From positions 1-40,050 of IMG/VR virus record IMGVR_UViG_3300032304_002766: a stretch of 40,050 nucleotides of DNA. The stretch is one strand, 5' to 3'. This stretch comes from a virus. Under the pieces are notes generated by a model. It was not told where the DNA came from. It saw only the letters and a program-made list of their open reading frames with translations, and did no database searches. Every line of letters starts with the position of its first letter. Within the stretch, counting starts at the first letter, position 1. Position numbers and translations under genes: made by a program. Positions 17,218-26,900 of this stretch are shown here, piece after piece.

Positions 17218-18130
17218 GAACAACGAAAAGAGCTGACGGTCCGTTGGGAAATATCATGTCGGTGTGCACCTCCAAATTACACACCTGACAATTCTTCTTC
17301 AATTTTTGTATTCCATAAGTCATTTTTTCAACAGCTGAATTCAAGAACTGAAATGAAATATCATCCAATTTCTCATATTCTGTTAATTTTGCTTTGATGC
17401 CATCAATTGTGATTGATGATCTATCAACTAATAAGAAAGGTATGATTTTCAAAAATGAAAGATTAGGCTTTCGTTTTTCATTGTTTTCTTTAATGATATA
17501 TTCGGTGAAACTTTTTTGAAGTCCAATTGTGGGTGGTGCTAAATTGAAAGTTTTTCCATTCTTAATCGTGAATCTAAAAGAAAGTGTTGCCGGATCGAAG
17601 AATCTCTCAATCTTTTCAGGAGTTTCATAGTTTCTGAAATTAATTCTTTTAAGCTCCAAACTTACTTCTGTGCCACAAGAACAAGTCGAAGTTGTGTTTA
17701 GTGAACTACCCTGTTGGAATGTTAATTCTCTGATTAGAAAAATAAGATAAAATCTATCCGGATCTTTCAATTCCAAATAAGATCCAACTCTTCCGTCTAC
17801 ATACTTGATTCTTACACAAGAAGCCAACATATCATTCATCTTCTCAACGATGTCATAAAAATTATTATCATCAACCATTGAGTATGCTTGAATTTCTTTA
17901 ACTTGTGCTGGTCTTACTTGAATAGTTGTACCCGGTGGATAAAATATTCCACAAGGAAATTCCTTTACATCAAAAGCGAAATATTGAAGATCAGACACTC
18001 TTGTGTTTTCAATTGTAACCTTGGGTTGTGCAAAAGATTGACTCTGTTGAGTGGTGTTTTTGCCCTCGATTCCTTCAAGATGTCTTCTCAGGTACTCCTC
18101 TTCCGATAAGTTTTGTTTATTTTCTGACAT
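17186..18130 (-). CDS. Baseplate protein, T4 gp26-like
   Basis: A 314-residue protein matching the T4 baseplate hub (gp26-like) family. The DVKEFPCGIFYPPGT opening of the domain, PAQVKEIQAYSMVDD and DPDRFYLIFLIRELTF are characteristic. Two Cys pairs (CSC in the middle; CQVC near the C-terminus) probably form a zinc ribbon, as is common in this family. It should act in assembly of the central baseplate hub. A small gene overlaps its 3' end. An AT element lies about 20 bases before the start. The N-terminal 45 residues are polar and disordered. Confidence 0.8.
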   Translation of the reverse strand: MSENKQNLSEEEYLRRHLEGIEGKNTTQQSQSFAQPKVTIENTRVSDLQYFAFDVKEFPCGIFYPPGTTIQVRPAQVKEIQAYSMVDDNNFYDIVEKMNDMLASCVRIKYVDGRVGSYLELKDPDRFYLIFLIRELTFQQGSSLNTTSTCSCGTEVSLELKRINFRNYETPEKIERFFDPATLSFRFTIKNGKTFNLAPPTIGLQKSFTEYIIKENNEKRKPNLSFLKIIPFLLVDRSSITIDGIKAKLTEYEKLDDISFQFLNSAVEKMTYGIQKLKKNCQVCNLEVHTDMIFPNGPSALFVVHDAFEQFIEE

Positions 18131-18149
18131 ATTAATACGTTATTTTTAT

Positions 18150-18162
18150 TTTTATATATAGA
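18150..18162 (-). promoter_or_regulatory. Candidate late promoter element for the gp26-like gene
   Basis: Reads TCTATATATAAAA on the minus strand, about 20 bases before the ATG. It is a variant of the recurrent AT element. Confidence 0.4.
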
Positions 18163-18219
18163 CTATTCATATCTCCCCAATAGTCTTTGTAATATTATAT
18201 TTAAAATAGATAGATATGT

Positions 18220-19857
18220 TTAAACATTTATTTTGTATATCCATTTTTCTTGACCACAAGAATATGTTCTATAATAACCTAATTCATGCAAAATCTCAGA
18301 TTCGGATTTTGTCGAATCGTATCCTAATTTCACCAATCTTTTTTTATTGAAATTGAATCGATGTTTTCTAATTCCATCTACTATCCAAAAATAATTGGGT
18401 TTAGAGGTGGAAATTCTTTTAAATCCAAGTTTTTGATATAAATTTCCTTCAAAGATAGATATGTCCGAATAAGAAATGATTTCATTAATTGATTCAACAT
18501 TTTTCAAAAAATAAGCAAACAATTTTGAAGCCGCTCCAATAACATTAAAGCCTTTTCTATTACAAAATCTTATCAACTCAAATTCTTTCTTGGAATTAGT
18601 ATATCTCCAACCAAACGTCATCAAGCTAACTAATTCATCAGAATAATATAAACCAAATTTATATTTAGATGGACTAAATCCTTGTATGTGGTTTTCTTCC
18701 AAAAAATTAGAAGCATCAGATGGTGAAACTTCTTTCACCTGACACTTTCTTGCAAATATTTTATTCTCGGATAACCCCAATCTATTCAATATTATTGATT
18801 TTACTATATTTCTTTTCAGTTTCCAATCATCTTCCCAAATATGAATTAAATGAATTCCCTTTTCTCTACAAAGATTAGATTTATCTCTATGGTAGTATTT
18901 ATCCAGATAAATCTCTGAATGCCAATAAACTCCATTCATTTCAATTGCTAGATTATAATCTGGTAAATAAATGTCTAATTCTTTACCACCCAGTACAGTT
19001 CTATCCTTTCTGATGTAAGAAATTGAAAGTGAATTTAGAAATTCTTGCATTTCTAATTCCATATTGGATTGACTCAAATCTATGTTTAAAAAATTTCGGA
19101 TATTTTTACACTTTCTGACTCTATCTTTAAATTCGTCGGTTTTAGAATAATGATCCACTCCCCAATTTTTTTGTGAAGTTTGTTTGGTCTTTTCTAAAAA
19201 ATCTGGTGTCTGTGAAAAATTATCCACTCCCCAGTTTTTTTGACTTGTCTCTCTAACTTTGACTTTGAATTCAGATGTTTGTGAGTATCTTTCTACACCA
19301 AATTTATCCAAAAAAGATTGAGTCGTTTTTTCCTTTATCTCTTCAATTTGTTGCGGATATTCTTTCCCCCACTTTTCTAAATATGTTGATTTTATTTTAT
19401 CTTTACCCTCTTCTGATTGAAAAACATTATCCACTCGCCAATTTTTTTGACAAGTTTCTTTATATTTTTTCTTGAAATCTTCAGTTTTGGAATAATGTTC
19501 AACACCATAAGTTTCTAATAAACTAATTTTAAGTTTATTTTTAACCTCATCTGATTGCATTGGATTCTCAACGCCCCATTTTTCGACACAAGTTGCCTTC
19601 CTCTTTTCATGGCTACACTTCTGACAAAAATATTTTTCTTTTAGTCCCGATGTATATTCCCAGTAAAAACGAAATTGGTTAGGCTTTTCAGATAAGCAAT
19701 TATCACATATAGATGTGATAATTGCTGTTGAACCAGGCATTAAATCTTGAATCTTTACCGATATTGTCTTTTTGAATTGTATGTCATATCCCCTTTCCTT
19801 AAAATGATTAAAATTAGTTCTATGACCCTTGATTAAAACTTCTTTTTCCTTTATCAT
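18220..19857 (-). CDS. Free-standing homing endonuclease, Vsr-like / EDxHD type
   Basis: I choose the ATG at 19857; a TTG 27 bases upstream is less likely. The protein (545 residues) has three parts. The N-terminal part contains two CxxC pairs, probably a zinc finger. Then come seven repeats of about 23 residues (type NWGVDNFSQTPDFLEKTKQT), a likely DNA-binding array. Residues about 270-365 form a Vsr-like nuclease: a Glu in MELEMQEF, Asp in KELDIYLPDY, EMNGVYWHSE and HLIHIWEDDW, matching the EDxHD homing endonuclease family. The C-terminal 180 residues look like an acetyltransferase-type fold (FGLYYSDELVSLMTFG, then RFC and YQKLGF). Such enzymes cut related phage genomes and spread by repair. 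It is a paralogue of the gene at 22107. Confidence 0.8.
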   Translation of the reverse strand: MIKEKEVLIKGHRTNFNHFKERGYDIQFKKTISVKIQDLMPGSTAIITSICDNCLSEKPNQFRFYWEYTSGLKEKYFCQKCSHEKRKATCVEKWGVENPMQSDEVKNKLKISLLETYGVEHYSKTEDFKKKYKETCQKNWRVDNVFQSEEGKDKIKSTYLEKWGKEYPQQIEEIKEKTTQSFLDKFGVERYSQTSEFKVKVRETSQKNWGVDNFSQTPDFLEKTKQTSQKNWGVDHYSKTDEFKDRVRKCKNIRNFLNIDLSQSNMELEMQEFLNSLSISYIRKDRTVLGGKELDIYLPDYNLAIEMNGVYWHSEIYLDKYYHRDKSNLCREKGIHLIHIWEDDWKLKRNIVKSIILNRLGLSENKIFARKCQVKEVSPSDASNFLEENHIQGFSPSKYKFGLYYSDELVSLMTFGWRYTNSKKEFELIRFCNRKGFNVIGAASKLFAYFLKNVESINEIISYSDISIFEGNLYQKLGFKRISTSKPNYFWIVDGIRKHRFNFNKKRLVKLGYDSTKSESEILHELGYYRTYSCGQEKWIYKINV

Positions 19858-19899
19858 ATATTGTATATATATAAAAAAATTCAAAGGAAGTTATGCAAA

Positions 19900-20265
19900 T
19901 CATATCGAATGTAAACCCATCCCATCATTTGAACTCTCAATGGAAATAAGGCGTATCTGATGTTCAGCATCACCCTTTTTCTTATATAGTTCGTTATATC
20001 CACGAGCCGTTCCCCTCTTGAATATTTCAGTGAAATAGGCGAAAGCATTATCGGATTTTTCATCATTAAAATTGTGCCAACCAGAAAACATGTCTAAAAG
20101 TCCAGTTTGGTAGCAATCTTTTCTATCGTCTTCGTTGTAGTAACGCATTTTTTTGATAGTTTTCTTGGCTAAAATTTCAAGCATAAGTTTTGCTTTAGGA
20201 GTAAGCTTACCAAGATGTTTACTTATAACTATTTCTGAAAATAGATCTTTATTTTGTAAGTACAA
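19900..20265 (-). CDS. Late-transcription sigma factor (T4 gp55-like)
   Basis: A 121-residue protein starting at a TTG; this start gives YLQNKDLFSEI, which lines up with the YVNNKELLQAI start of T4 gp55, and no in-frame ATG lies nearby upstream. The sigma region-2 pattern follows: DDRKDCYQTGLLDMFSGWHN, FND, then NAFAYFTEIFKRGTARGYNE. In T4 this protein directs host RNA polymerase to the late promoter TATAAATA. The product is shorter than T4 gp55 (185 residues), and the acidic C-terminal tail that binds the sliding clamp in T4 is not seen. It lies directly upstream of a homing endonuclease gene. It probably controls the virion genes around it. Confidence 0.82.
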   Translation of the reverse strand: MYLQNKDLFSEIVISKHLGKLTPKAKLMLEILAKKTIKKMRYYNEDDRKDCYQTGLLDMFSGWHNFNDEKSDNAFAYFTEIFKRGTARGYNELYKKKGDAEHQIRLISIESSNDGMGLHSI

Positions 20266-20340
20266 ACCATTTAAGTTATTTTTTAAAAGATAAAAAAATT
20301 TATCATGAATCTTATATGTAACTACAACATGATTGTTTTA

Positions 20341-22083
20341 TCAATCTATCCACTTTTTAATTCTTTCTAAACTTCCCACAAACTTCTTCTCTCCGTTATT
20401 TACTAATTCTTCCAGTTTATCTTTCAACTCAATTTTCAAATTTTTATCCATATTATAATAATATTCAAATAAATCTGTTGAAATTTCATCTCCTATCCAA
20501 TCTACACCAAGTGCTTCTGCATCAATAGACATGAGTTTGCCTACACTTGTTTCTTTTAATATCACACCGAATTCATGAATAAAATATTTACCTTCTGTTT
20601 TACTCCAATCCAATAATCTTTTGTGTATATATTCTTCTGGTATGAATTCTCTCAGAAATTCAGAGCAAACTAAATTTTCAATTTCGGTGAAATTCGTTTC
20701 ATCTAGTGCGGAAAATATTTCAGATGAATAACTTGCTTTATATCTACCTGTAATTGAAAGTGATTTAACAACTCTTACGGCATCATCAGCCAGAATAAAA
20801 TCTTGGTAGTGATAACTAAATATAGAATCATTTACATTTATCCATTCCTCTCTAAATGATTCCCATTTAACTTTTCTTGATTCTTTCGGATAGAATCCGT
20901 GATTTTCTGGTCTTCCGATTTCTACTTGAATTGAATTATTCAGTTTAATCCAATCATTGAGTGGTCTCGACCAAACAGCATTATCTATTGGTAAGATTTC
21001 TTGGTAGAAATTAGAAAATTTACCATTCATATCATCAAATTCTCCATTGGTATCGGTTAAAATATAAGACTTCTTTTTAGCTTCTTTATCATTGTGTAGT
21101 GTACCCGATTCAACATCTAACCTTTTTAGTGTGTCCATATAAGGATATTTATCAAATTTGAAATTATTTAATTTTACACTTATCTGGGCTGTTATTTGTG
21201 TATCACCTAAAACAAATTTATCAAATTCGTGTTGTTTTGTATTTGACCTTCTGATATATCCGTTTTCATCTGACCATTTTTCGAAAAGTTTTTTGGTTGG
21301 TTCATCAATTGAATAAATTCTATCCATGAATTTATTTGTTCCATTTACTGTATTTTCTAAAGTCCATAAAAGAGCTCTTCCTATTAAACCTTCTGAATTT
21401 TTTAGAATCAGTAATTGACAAACATCTGGATTTTTTGTATAAATATCAAAATAATCTGAACATCTTGAGTATCTCATACAGGAATCACCTAACTCACCGA
21501 TAGATTCTTTATAAGATTTTTCATTATACCAAGTTATTATATCGTCACCAGAAACAATTTCAAATTGAAATTTATTAATTGATGTACTTTTATATAAATT
21601 TACAAAATCTTCTATTTCTGTATCTGTGTATCTATTGGGAAATATTTTTCTGACTAATTTACCTATACTTGTGAAATTTCTTGACTTAGATTTCAAGTCA
21701 AATTCTTCTGAGTCCCAAAATTGGTCTATGTCACCTCTTGAAAGTTGTCCTGTGTTTAATTTATTTATTTTTAGGTCTATTAAACTATCGATTGTATTAG
21801 TGTCCCAAGACTTATATTTTGTAGAAAGTTTTGTAGAAAGTCCGTTTTTGATTGACTTTTCTACATTTTTCATTTGAGTGAATGATATAGAACCTGGTTC
21901 ATCGGATAAACCGATAAATGTCATATCGGGTTTAACAAAATTTTTTTCTACTGAAAATAAATCTACTGCTATTTTACTTTTTGATGAGAGTTTTGCTAAA
22001 ATTTTTCTAAATTCAGTCGAAAAATATAAATTCGATTCATTTAGAATTTCAAATTGTAGAAATTCATTGTATTTAAATAGCAT
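20341..22083 (-). CDS. Leader-type large protein, conserved in phages, unknown function
   Basis: A 580-residue protein starting MLFKYNEFLQFEILNES, a leader-like start with an LNE site at residues 14-16. A recognisable core near residue 200 (GELGDSCMRYSRCSDYFDIY, followed by LIGRALLW) is one I recall in phage proteins of unknown function. It is soluble, acidic and has no membrane segments or known enzymatic motif. It lies between the late sigma factor and the second homing endonuclease on the same strand. The AT element TTTAATATATAA precedes it and overlaps the end of the upstream endonuclease gene. Packaging in the virion is a proposal from the leader. Confidence 0.65.
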   Translation of the reverse strand: MLFKYNEFLQFEILNESNLYFSTEFRKILAKLSSKSKIAVDLFSVEKNFVKPDMTFIGLSDEPGSISFTQMKNVEKSIKNGLSTKLSTKYKSWDTNTIDSLIDLKINKLNTGQLSRGDIDQFWDSEEFDLKSKSRNFTSIGKLVRKIFPNRYTDTEIEDFVNLYKSTSINKFQFEIVSGDDIITWYNEKSYKESIGELGDSCMRYSRCSDYFDIYTKNPDVCQLLILKNSEGLIGRALLWTLENTVNGTNKFMDRIYSIDEPTKKLFEKWSDENGYIRRSNTKQHEFDKFVLGDTQITAQISVKLNNFKFDKYPYMDTLKRLDVESGTLHNDKEAKKKSYILTDTNGEFDDMNGKFSNFYQEILPIDNAVWSRPLNDWIKLNNSIQVEIGRPENHGFYPKESRKVKWESFREEWINVNDSIFSYHYQDFILADDAVRVVKSLSITGRYKASYSSEIFSALDETNFTEIENLVCSEFLREFIPEEYIHKRLLDWSKTEGKYFIHEFGVILKETSVGKLMSIDAEALGVDWIGDEISTDLFEYYYNMDKNLKIELKDKLEELVNNGEKKFVGSLERIKKWID

Positions 22084-22099
22084 GGAAATATTTTTTTAA

Positions 22100-22111
22100 T
22101 TATATATTAAA
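22100..22111 (-). promoter_or_regulatory. Candidate late promoter element for the 580-residue leader protein
   Basis: Reads TTTAATATATAA on the minus strand, ending 17 bases before the ATG. It is embedded across the stop codon of the upstream homing endonuclease gene. Confidence 0.5.
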
Positions 22112-23810
22112 GATTCAAAATCCACTTTTTATTACCACCATTATAAATTCTATGGTAACCCCATTCATTCATTATTTCTTCTTCGGTCTTATCTTTATCA
22201 CCACCTAATTTGATTAACTTGTCTTTTCTCCAATTAAATCTATGTTCTCTTTTCCCGTTTATGTTGTACCAATATCCAGGATCTGATGTGTGTAAATATT
22301 GAAACCCTAACTTTTCATACATATTACCATTAGAAATAAGATTATCTGAAAATGTTTCTATTGAAGATGGAGTGTATTTTTCTATGAAATATTTCATAAT
22401 TTTTGAAGCACCACCAACAACGCTGGTAAAATTCAGATTACAAAATCTTGTTAATTCCCAGACACCTTCTTTATTTCTAGTGCCTAAAGGTAATCTAAGT
22501 TTAGAAAAAGTCATTAGACAGACTAATTTGTTTTGGTAAAAAAGTCCGATTCGTATTGAAGATTTGCAGTCACCCTGAAAGTGATTTTGATTTAAGAATT
22601 CTTTTGAAGTTGTGTAATCAATTTCCCTAATTTGACATTTTCTTGCCCAAATTTTTTCTGATTTGCCTAATTTGTTTAATATAAATGATTCACAAATTTC
22701 TCTTTTCAATATCCAATCATCTTCCCAAATAGTTATTAGATTGATGTCAACTTCCTCTGCCTTTTTATGTTTTTGAAAATGATAGTCTTTTGGTCTTCTC
22801 AGAGAAGAGTGCCAATATAATCCATTAAATTCAAATCCCAATTTTGATTCTGGTAAGAATATATCAATTTCATGTGGATTTAATATTTTTCTGGAATTCT
22901 GAATTATTTCACCTCCATAATTTGATTCAATAAAATTAAATAATTGTGTTTCTTTGCCTGATATCGCTTTATTAATAGGATTACAAATTGTACAAATTTC
23001 TGTTTGATTTACATCTCTTTCATATAGATGAACTCTAAATATTTCAAATTCGTGATTATTGGGGCATTCAAGTTGAACTGACTTTTTATCTGGATAGATA
23101 TCAATTAAATTATAATTTGGATAATTTAATAGTCTTTTTAAAATTATTTTTTTGAATAACTCATTTTTCGAATCTCTACTCGAGTCAACGGTTTTCTGAT
23201 GGATTTCACTATTCATCCAAGGATGCTCACAACCATATCTTTCCAAATTAGTTTTTTTAAATGATTCTTTGTATTTATCTATGTTCTTTTTGAAACTCTC
23301 TACTCTCTTTTCACGAATCTGAATTGATTCTGATATGTTTTTAACACCCCAATTATTAAAAAGTGTTTCTGATGATTTTTTCTTGACTTCATCATTAGAC
23401 AATGGTGAGTTACCTCCCCATTTTTGATAATTAGTTTGAATTATTTTTTTCTTAATAATATCTGACTGAGCCGGTGATTTGGTGCCGAATTTTTCTAAAG
23501 ATTTTTTCTCTTTTATATCTTTTATTTTAGGATCGTTTGAAATACATTTAGTTGAACAATATTCTCTATATCCAAGAGTTGTATTTCTAAAATTTACCGG
23601 TTTATGACATAAATCATTTTTACAGGTTGGAACTTCGTTTAAACCATTCAGACAAATATATAATTTTTCTTTGAATGTGATATCTATAATTCCTCTCTCA
23701 TTACAGTAATCGATAATATAGTTATATTCATCCAGAAAATTTTTAATAAGATAACTAACCTTTGACAACTTTCCCGATGGGTCCTCTTGTTTAAATATAT
23801 CTAAGTTCAT
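22107..23810 (-). CDS. Free-standing homing endonuclease, Vsr-like / EDxHD type (second copy)
   Basis: A 567-residue paralogue of the enzyme at 18220. The N-terminal part has zinc-finger cysteines (CKNDLCHKP, CSTKC) and about four copies of the KWG...-type repeat; a further Cys/His segment (CPNNHEF ... CTIC) lies near residue 260. The nuclease core shows HEIDIFLPES, FEFNGLYWHSS and INLITIWEDDW. The C-terminal domain matches the other copy (IGLFYQNKLVCLMTFSKLR, RFCNLNF, MYEKLGF). All key residues appear present, so it may be active. It lies between the tail sheath terminator and the 580-residue protein, with its own AT element upstream. Confidence 0.8.
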   Translation of the reverse strand: MNLDIFKQEDPSGKLSKVSYLIKNFLDEYNYIIDYCNERGIIDITFKEKLYICLNGLNEVPTCKNDLCHKPVNFRNTTLGYREYCSTKCISNDPKIKDIKEKKSLEKFGTKSPAQSDIIKKKIIQTNYQKWGGNSPLSNDEVKKKSSETLFNNWGVKNISESIQIREKRVESFKKNIDKYKESFKKTNLERYGCEHPWMNSEIHQKTVDSSRDSKNELFKKIILKRLLNYPNYNLIDIYPDKKSVQLECPNNHEFEIFRVHLYERDVNQTEICTICNPINKAISGKETQLFNFIESNYGGEIIQNSRKILNPHEIDIFLPESKLGFEFNGLYWHSSLRRPKDYHFQKHKKAEEVDINLITIWEDDWILKREICESFILNKLGKSEKIWARKCQIREIDYTTSKEFLNQNHFQGDCKSSIRIGLFYQNKLVCLMTFSKLRLPLGTRNKEGVWELTRFCNLNFTSVVGGASKIMKYFIEKYTPSSIETFSDNLISNGNMYEKLGFQYLHTSDPGYWYNINGKREHRFNWRKDKLIKLGGDKDKTEEEIMNEWGYHRIYNGGNKKWILNL

Positions 23811-23827
23811 GACATATTGTGTTTTAT

Positions 23828-23840
23828 TTATATATTAAAA
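23828..23840 (-). promoter_or_regulatory. Candidate promoter element for the second homing endonuclease
   Basis: Reads TTTTAATATATAA on the minus strand, 17 bases before the ATG. It is identical to the element before the large baseplate gene. Confidence 0.45.
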
Positions 23841-23857
23841 ACTCCTAAACTTGTTAA

Positions 23858-23893
23858 ATAAAAAAACCAACAATCTTTCAATTGTTGGTTTTC
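23858..23893 (-). terminator. Rho-independent terminator after the tail sheath gene
   Basis: A 12-base-pair stem (AAAACCAACAAT with ATTGTTGGTTTT, six-base loop) is followed on the minus strand by a T-run. It ends the tail sheath transcript. Confidence 0.87.
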
Positions 23894-23913
23894 TATTTTC
23901 AATATGTTTCAGA

Positions 23914-26900
23914 TTAAGGATTTATGAAACCACCTGCTGAAATTGCTCCGGTTCTTAGGATTGTAATGTTATTTACAATTATACCCATAGATTTAATCGG
24001 TTCAACATAAGTGTCTAATACACCAATCTGATTATCAATTATCTCATTAGTATTGTTTTCTTCATCACACTTGTTGAAATAATTATATAAACCATTTTTA
24101 TTTACATATTTCTCACAAATGATATCTGCTCTCAACTTGATTTCTGCTCTTACATCAGGTGTATTGAATCTCCATTGGAAATCTAACAACATTGCTGATA
24201 ATTCTCTTTCAAGTTCAATAAGAACCTCTCTAACGTGTATGTAAGAAAGAGCTGATTTGTAAAGAGTTTGAGCTGTGTTTTCAGTTTCAATCACATAACC
24301 TCTATTACGTTTGAAAACGATTGGGTTCATTTGTGCCCCATTCAAATTCTCAATATCTTCAAGTGATAAGTTTTGTTCAATACCTGCGATATTAGTAATT
24401 CTACCATTTGTAACACCTGCAGCTACTGTCCAAGGAACGATTGAGCTAGCATTTGAATTTAATTTTCTCAAATATGTGTTTGCTACAAACATTGCTGGTG
24501 GTACCTCTGCTGGTCTTCCATTATCATTGACAATTAGATAAGGTAAGAAATAACCAACACTTGAAACACCTCTGCCATCACCGAATGAGTATAAGAAAGC
24601 TGGACTTGATTGTGGATCACCACCTTGTGCTATGAATGATGTTTGAACAACACCTTCTGAATTAACAAATGTTGGTGAAGTTGAATTCTTGAATGACTTC
24701 ATTGAAGGCATATTAATGAATCCAAAACAATCTAATCTATCACCACAAAGATCAACTAATTGTTGTTTAGATCTTTCTGTTAGACCAAGACCAAATGAGT
24801 CTATAACATATCTGAAATCGATAGCTTCTTTGTTTGTTAATGCTTTTGCCAAAGTTGTTCCTTTAGCAATCAAATTAAGAATTGCTGTTTGTCTTGCTTC
24901 TGTTCCATCAGGCATTGAAGCTTCTCTCATTCTGAAACCTTTTAGTGAAATTCCTTTATATGTTGAAACATAATCTTCAATTGAAGTATATCTCATTGTT
25001 TGAAGGTCACCTCCGATATTATATTTCTCAATAGCTGCATCACAAGTGATTTCAACAAGTGTTGTGTCAGCTGCATATAATCTCTTAGAAAGGATTCTTG
25101 TTAGATTTCTTGGTTTTTCACCAGCGACTGGAGTTGTATCAACTTGAGCCTCTAAGAAATCACCAACTTTAACTTCTGTATATCTTGAACCTTTTACCAA
25201 AATCTTATTAGCAACTTGAGTATAACCTGCTGGTTGCTCGATTTCAATAGTTTGCTTATAGTTCAACTTATTCGACCAAACTTCGAATTGTGAATCATTT
25301 GTTGTGTCAATTGGTTCTGATGTAGCTAAAGATGAATCTGTGAAATTAACAAATAAATTTTCTGAAGAATTTAAATACATTTTTAAGTAATGTTTCTTAT
25401 CAGCATCCCAAATGAATTTAACATCTGATAAATCCTCATTTACAACATCAACACCATCCGTTTTATATATCTCATAAGTTCCTGGAGCATAATAAGTAGC
25501 TGTAATAGGGTCTATCAAATCTGTAACCACCACTGGATTTGCTGATGTCAATTGTATTGATGTAAGGTTAAGTGTAGAACTTGGTACATAAATCTTCTTG
25601 GTGTCATCAACATCAGTTCCTGTTGTAACAATAACATAACTGAATGTTCCTTCATTTTGGAAAACAAGTCTGACTGGGCTTGTTGGGTCCAAAAGATTAC
25701 CGTGGAAATAATCAGCTGTATTGATTTGTCCGTTATAGAAGTCTTGATAAAACTCTGAGTATTTAGCAACAACACCTGATGCTGTTGGAACACCAACTGT
25801 ATTTTTAGTTTCTAAACCAACTTGTCCAAGAGTCAACTCATTGTCAATTTTATAGAATACTAAGTTACCTGCTAAAATATCTGATGGAGTTGCGGTTAAT
25901 CCCAAAGAAAGTGTGAAACTCTTATTTGATGTCTGTGAAAGCGTTTGTGTTACAACACTAGAATTTTCCAAAGAAAACTTTTCTTGTGTGTTAAGGTCTC
26001 TAATCATGGTTCCTTTCAAAGCATCAACAGATTCGAAATAGTTGTACATTTTATTAAACAATCTCACTCTTCTATATTTTTCATAATTCTTAGAAGTTAT
26101 GGAACCTGCTGTATCTGTAAATTCTAGTTTTATTGAACCAGTTGTTGGTTGAGTAATCGAATAATCAGTTCCTAAGACTAAAGGATTATATCCTACACCT
26201 ACACCACCAGCAAAAGTATTACTCAAAGGTGTGCTTGTAATATTGGATGAACTACCGACAGTTAGATTGAATTGGAAAGAATCTCCATTTACAAGATCGA
26301 GTTGTCCTGGTGCTGATACAGTTAATGTTGCAGAAGAAGTCGCAAACGAGAACGTTCCAGAGAAAAGACCTGAAATACCATTTGAGATATCTGTAATGAA
26401 TGTTCCTAAATCACCACTTGATGCTGTTACAGAAGATATTGTTGCACCATTATAAAGAACTACCATATTTGTGCTTGAAGCACTTGGTGAACCACTGAAT
26501 GTGAATACAAGTGGAGAAGGATCTTCAGATGACTTGATTCCAACATCTACTATTGCAATACTGCTTGTTACGAAGTATCCACCAGCAACATTAAAACTGA
26601 AATAGTTCATGACTAAGTCTTCGGTTGAGGATGGACTCGGGAAAGTTCCTGTTACTGTACTGTGGGCTACCTCAATGTTACCTGTTGTTGAATTAAGATA
26701 AGCGACAGAATAATAACTTTGTGTTGTTGCACTTGTAGAATATTGTGATGAAGCAAAAGAGAACGTATATGTGTTTGCAACACCATCATTCACTAATACT
26801 TTGGTTCCATTTGTAATCAAATAAGCTTCTGATGAAGTCAAAGCACCTAAACTGGGTGCTGAAATATCATAACCGAACGTGATTGAAGTTGTTGTCCCAA

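Noticed and set aside
19881-20066. 61-residue minus-strand frame overlapping the sigma gene
   Set aside because: It lies out of frame inside the sigma gene, has no recognised features and its start is internal; treated as a shadow.
18220-23810. Intein or group I intron origin for the endonucleases
   Set aside because: Both genes are free-standing with own starts, stops and upstream elements; neighbouring genes appear uninterrupted and no splice-junction motifs were seen.
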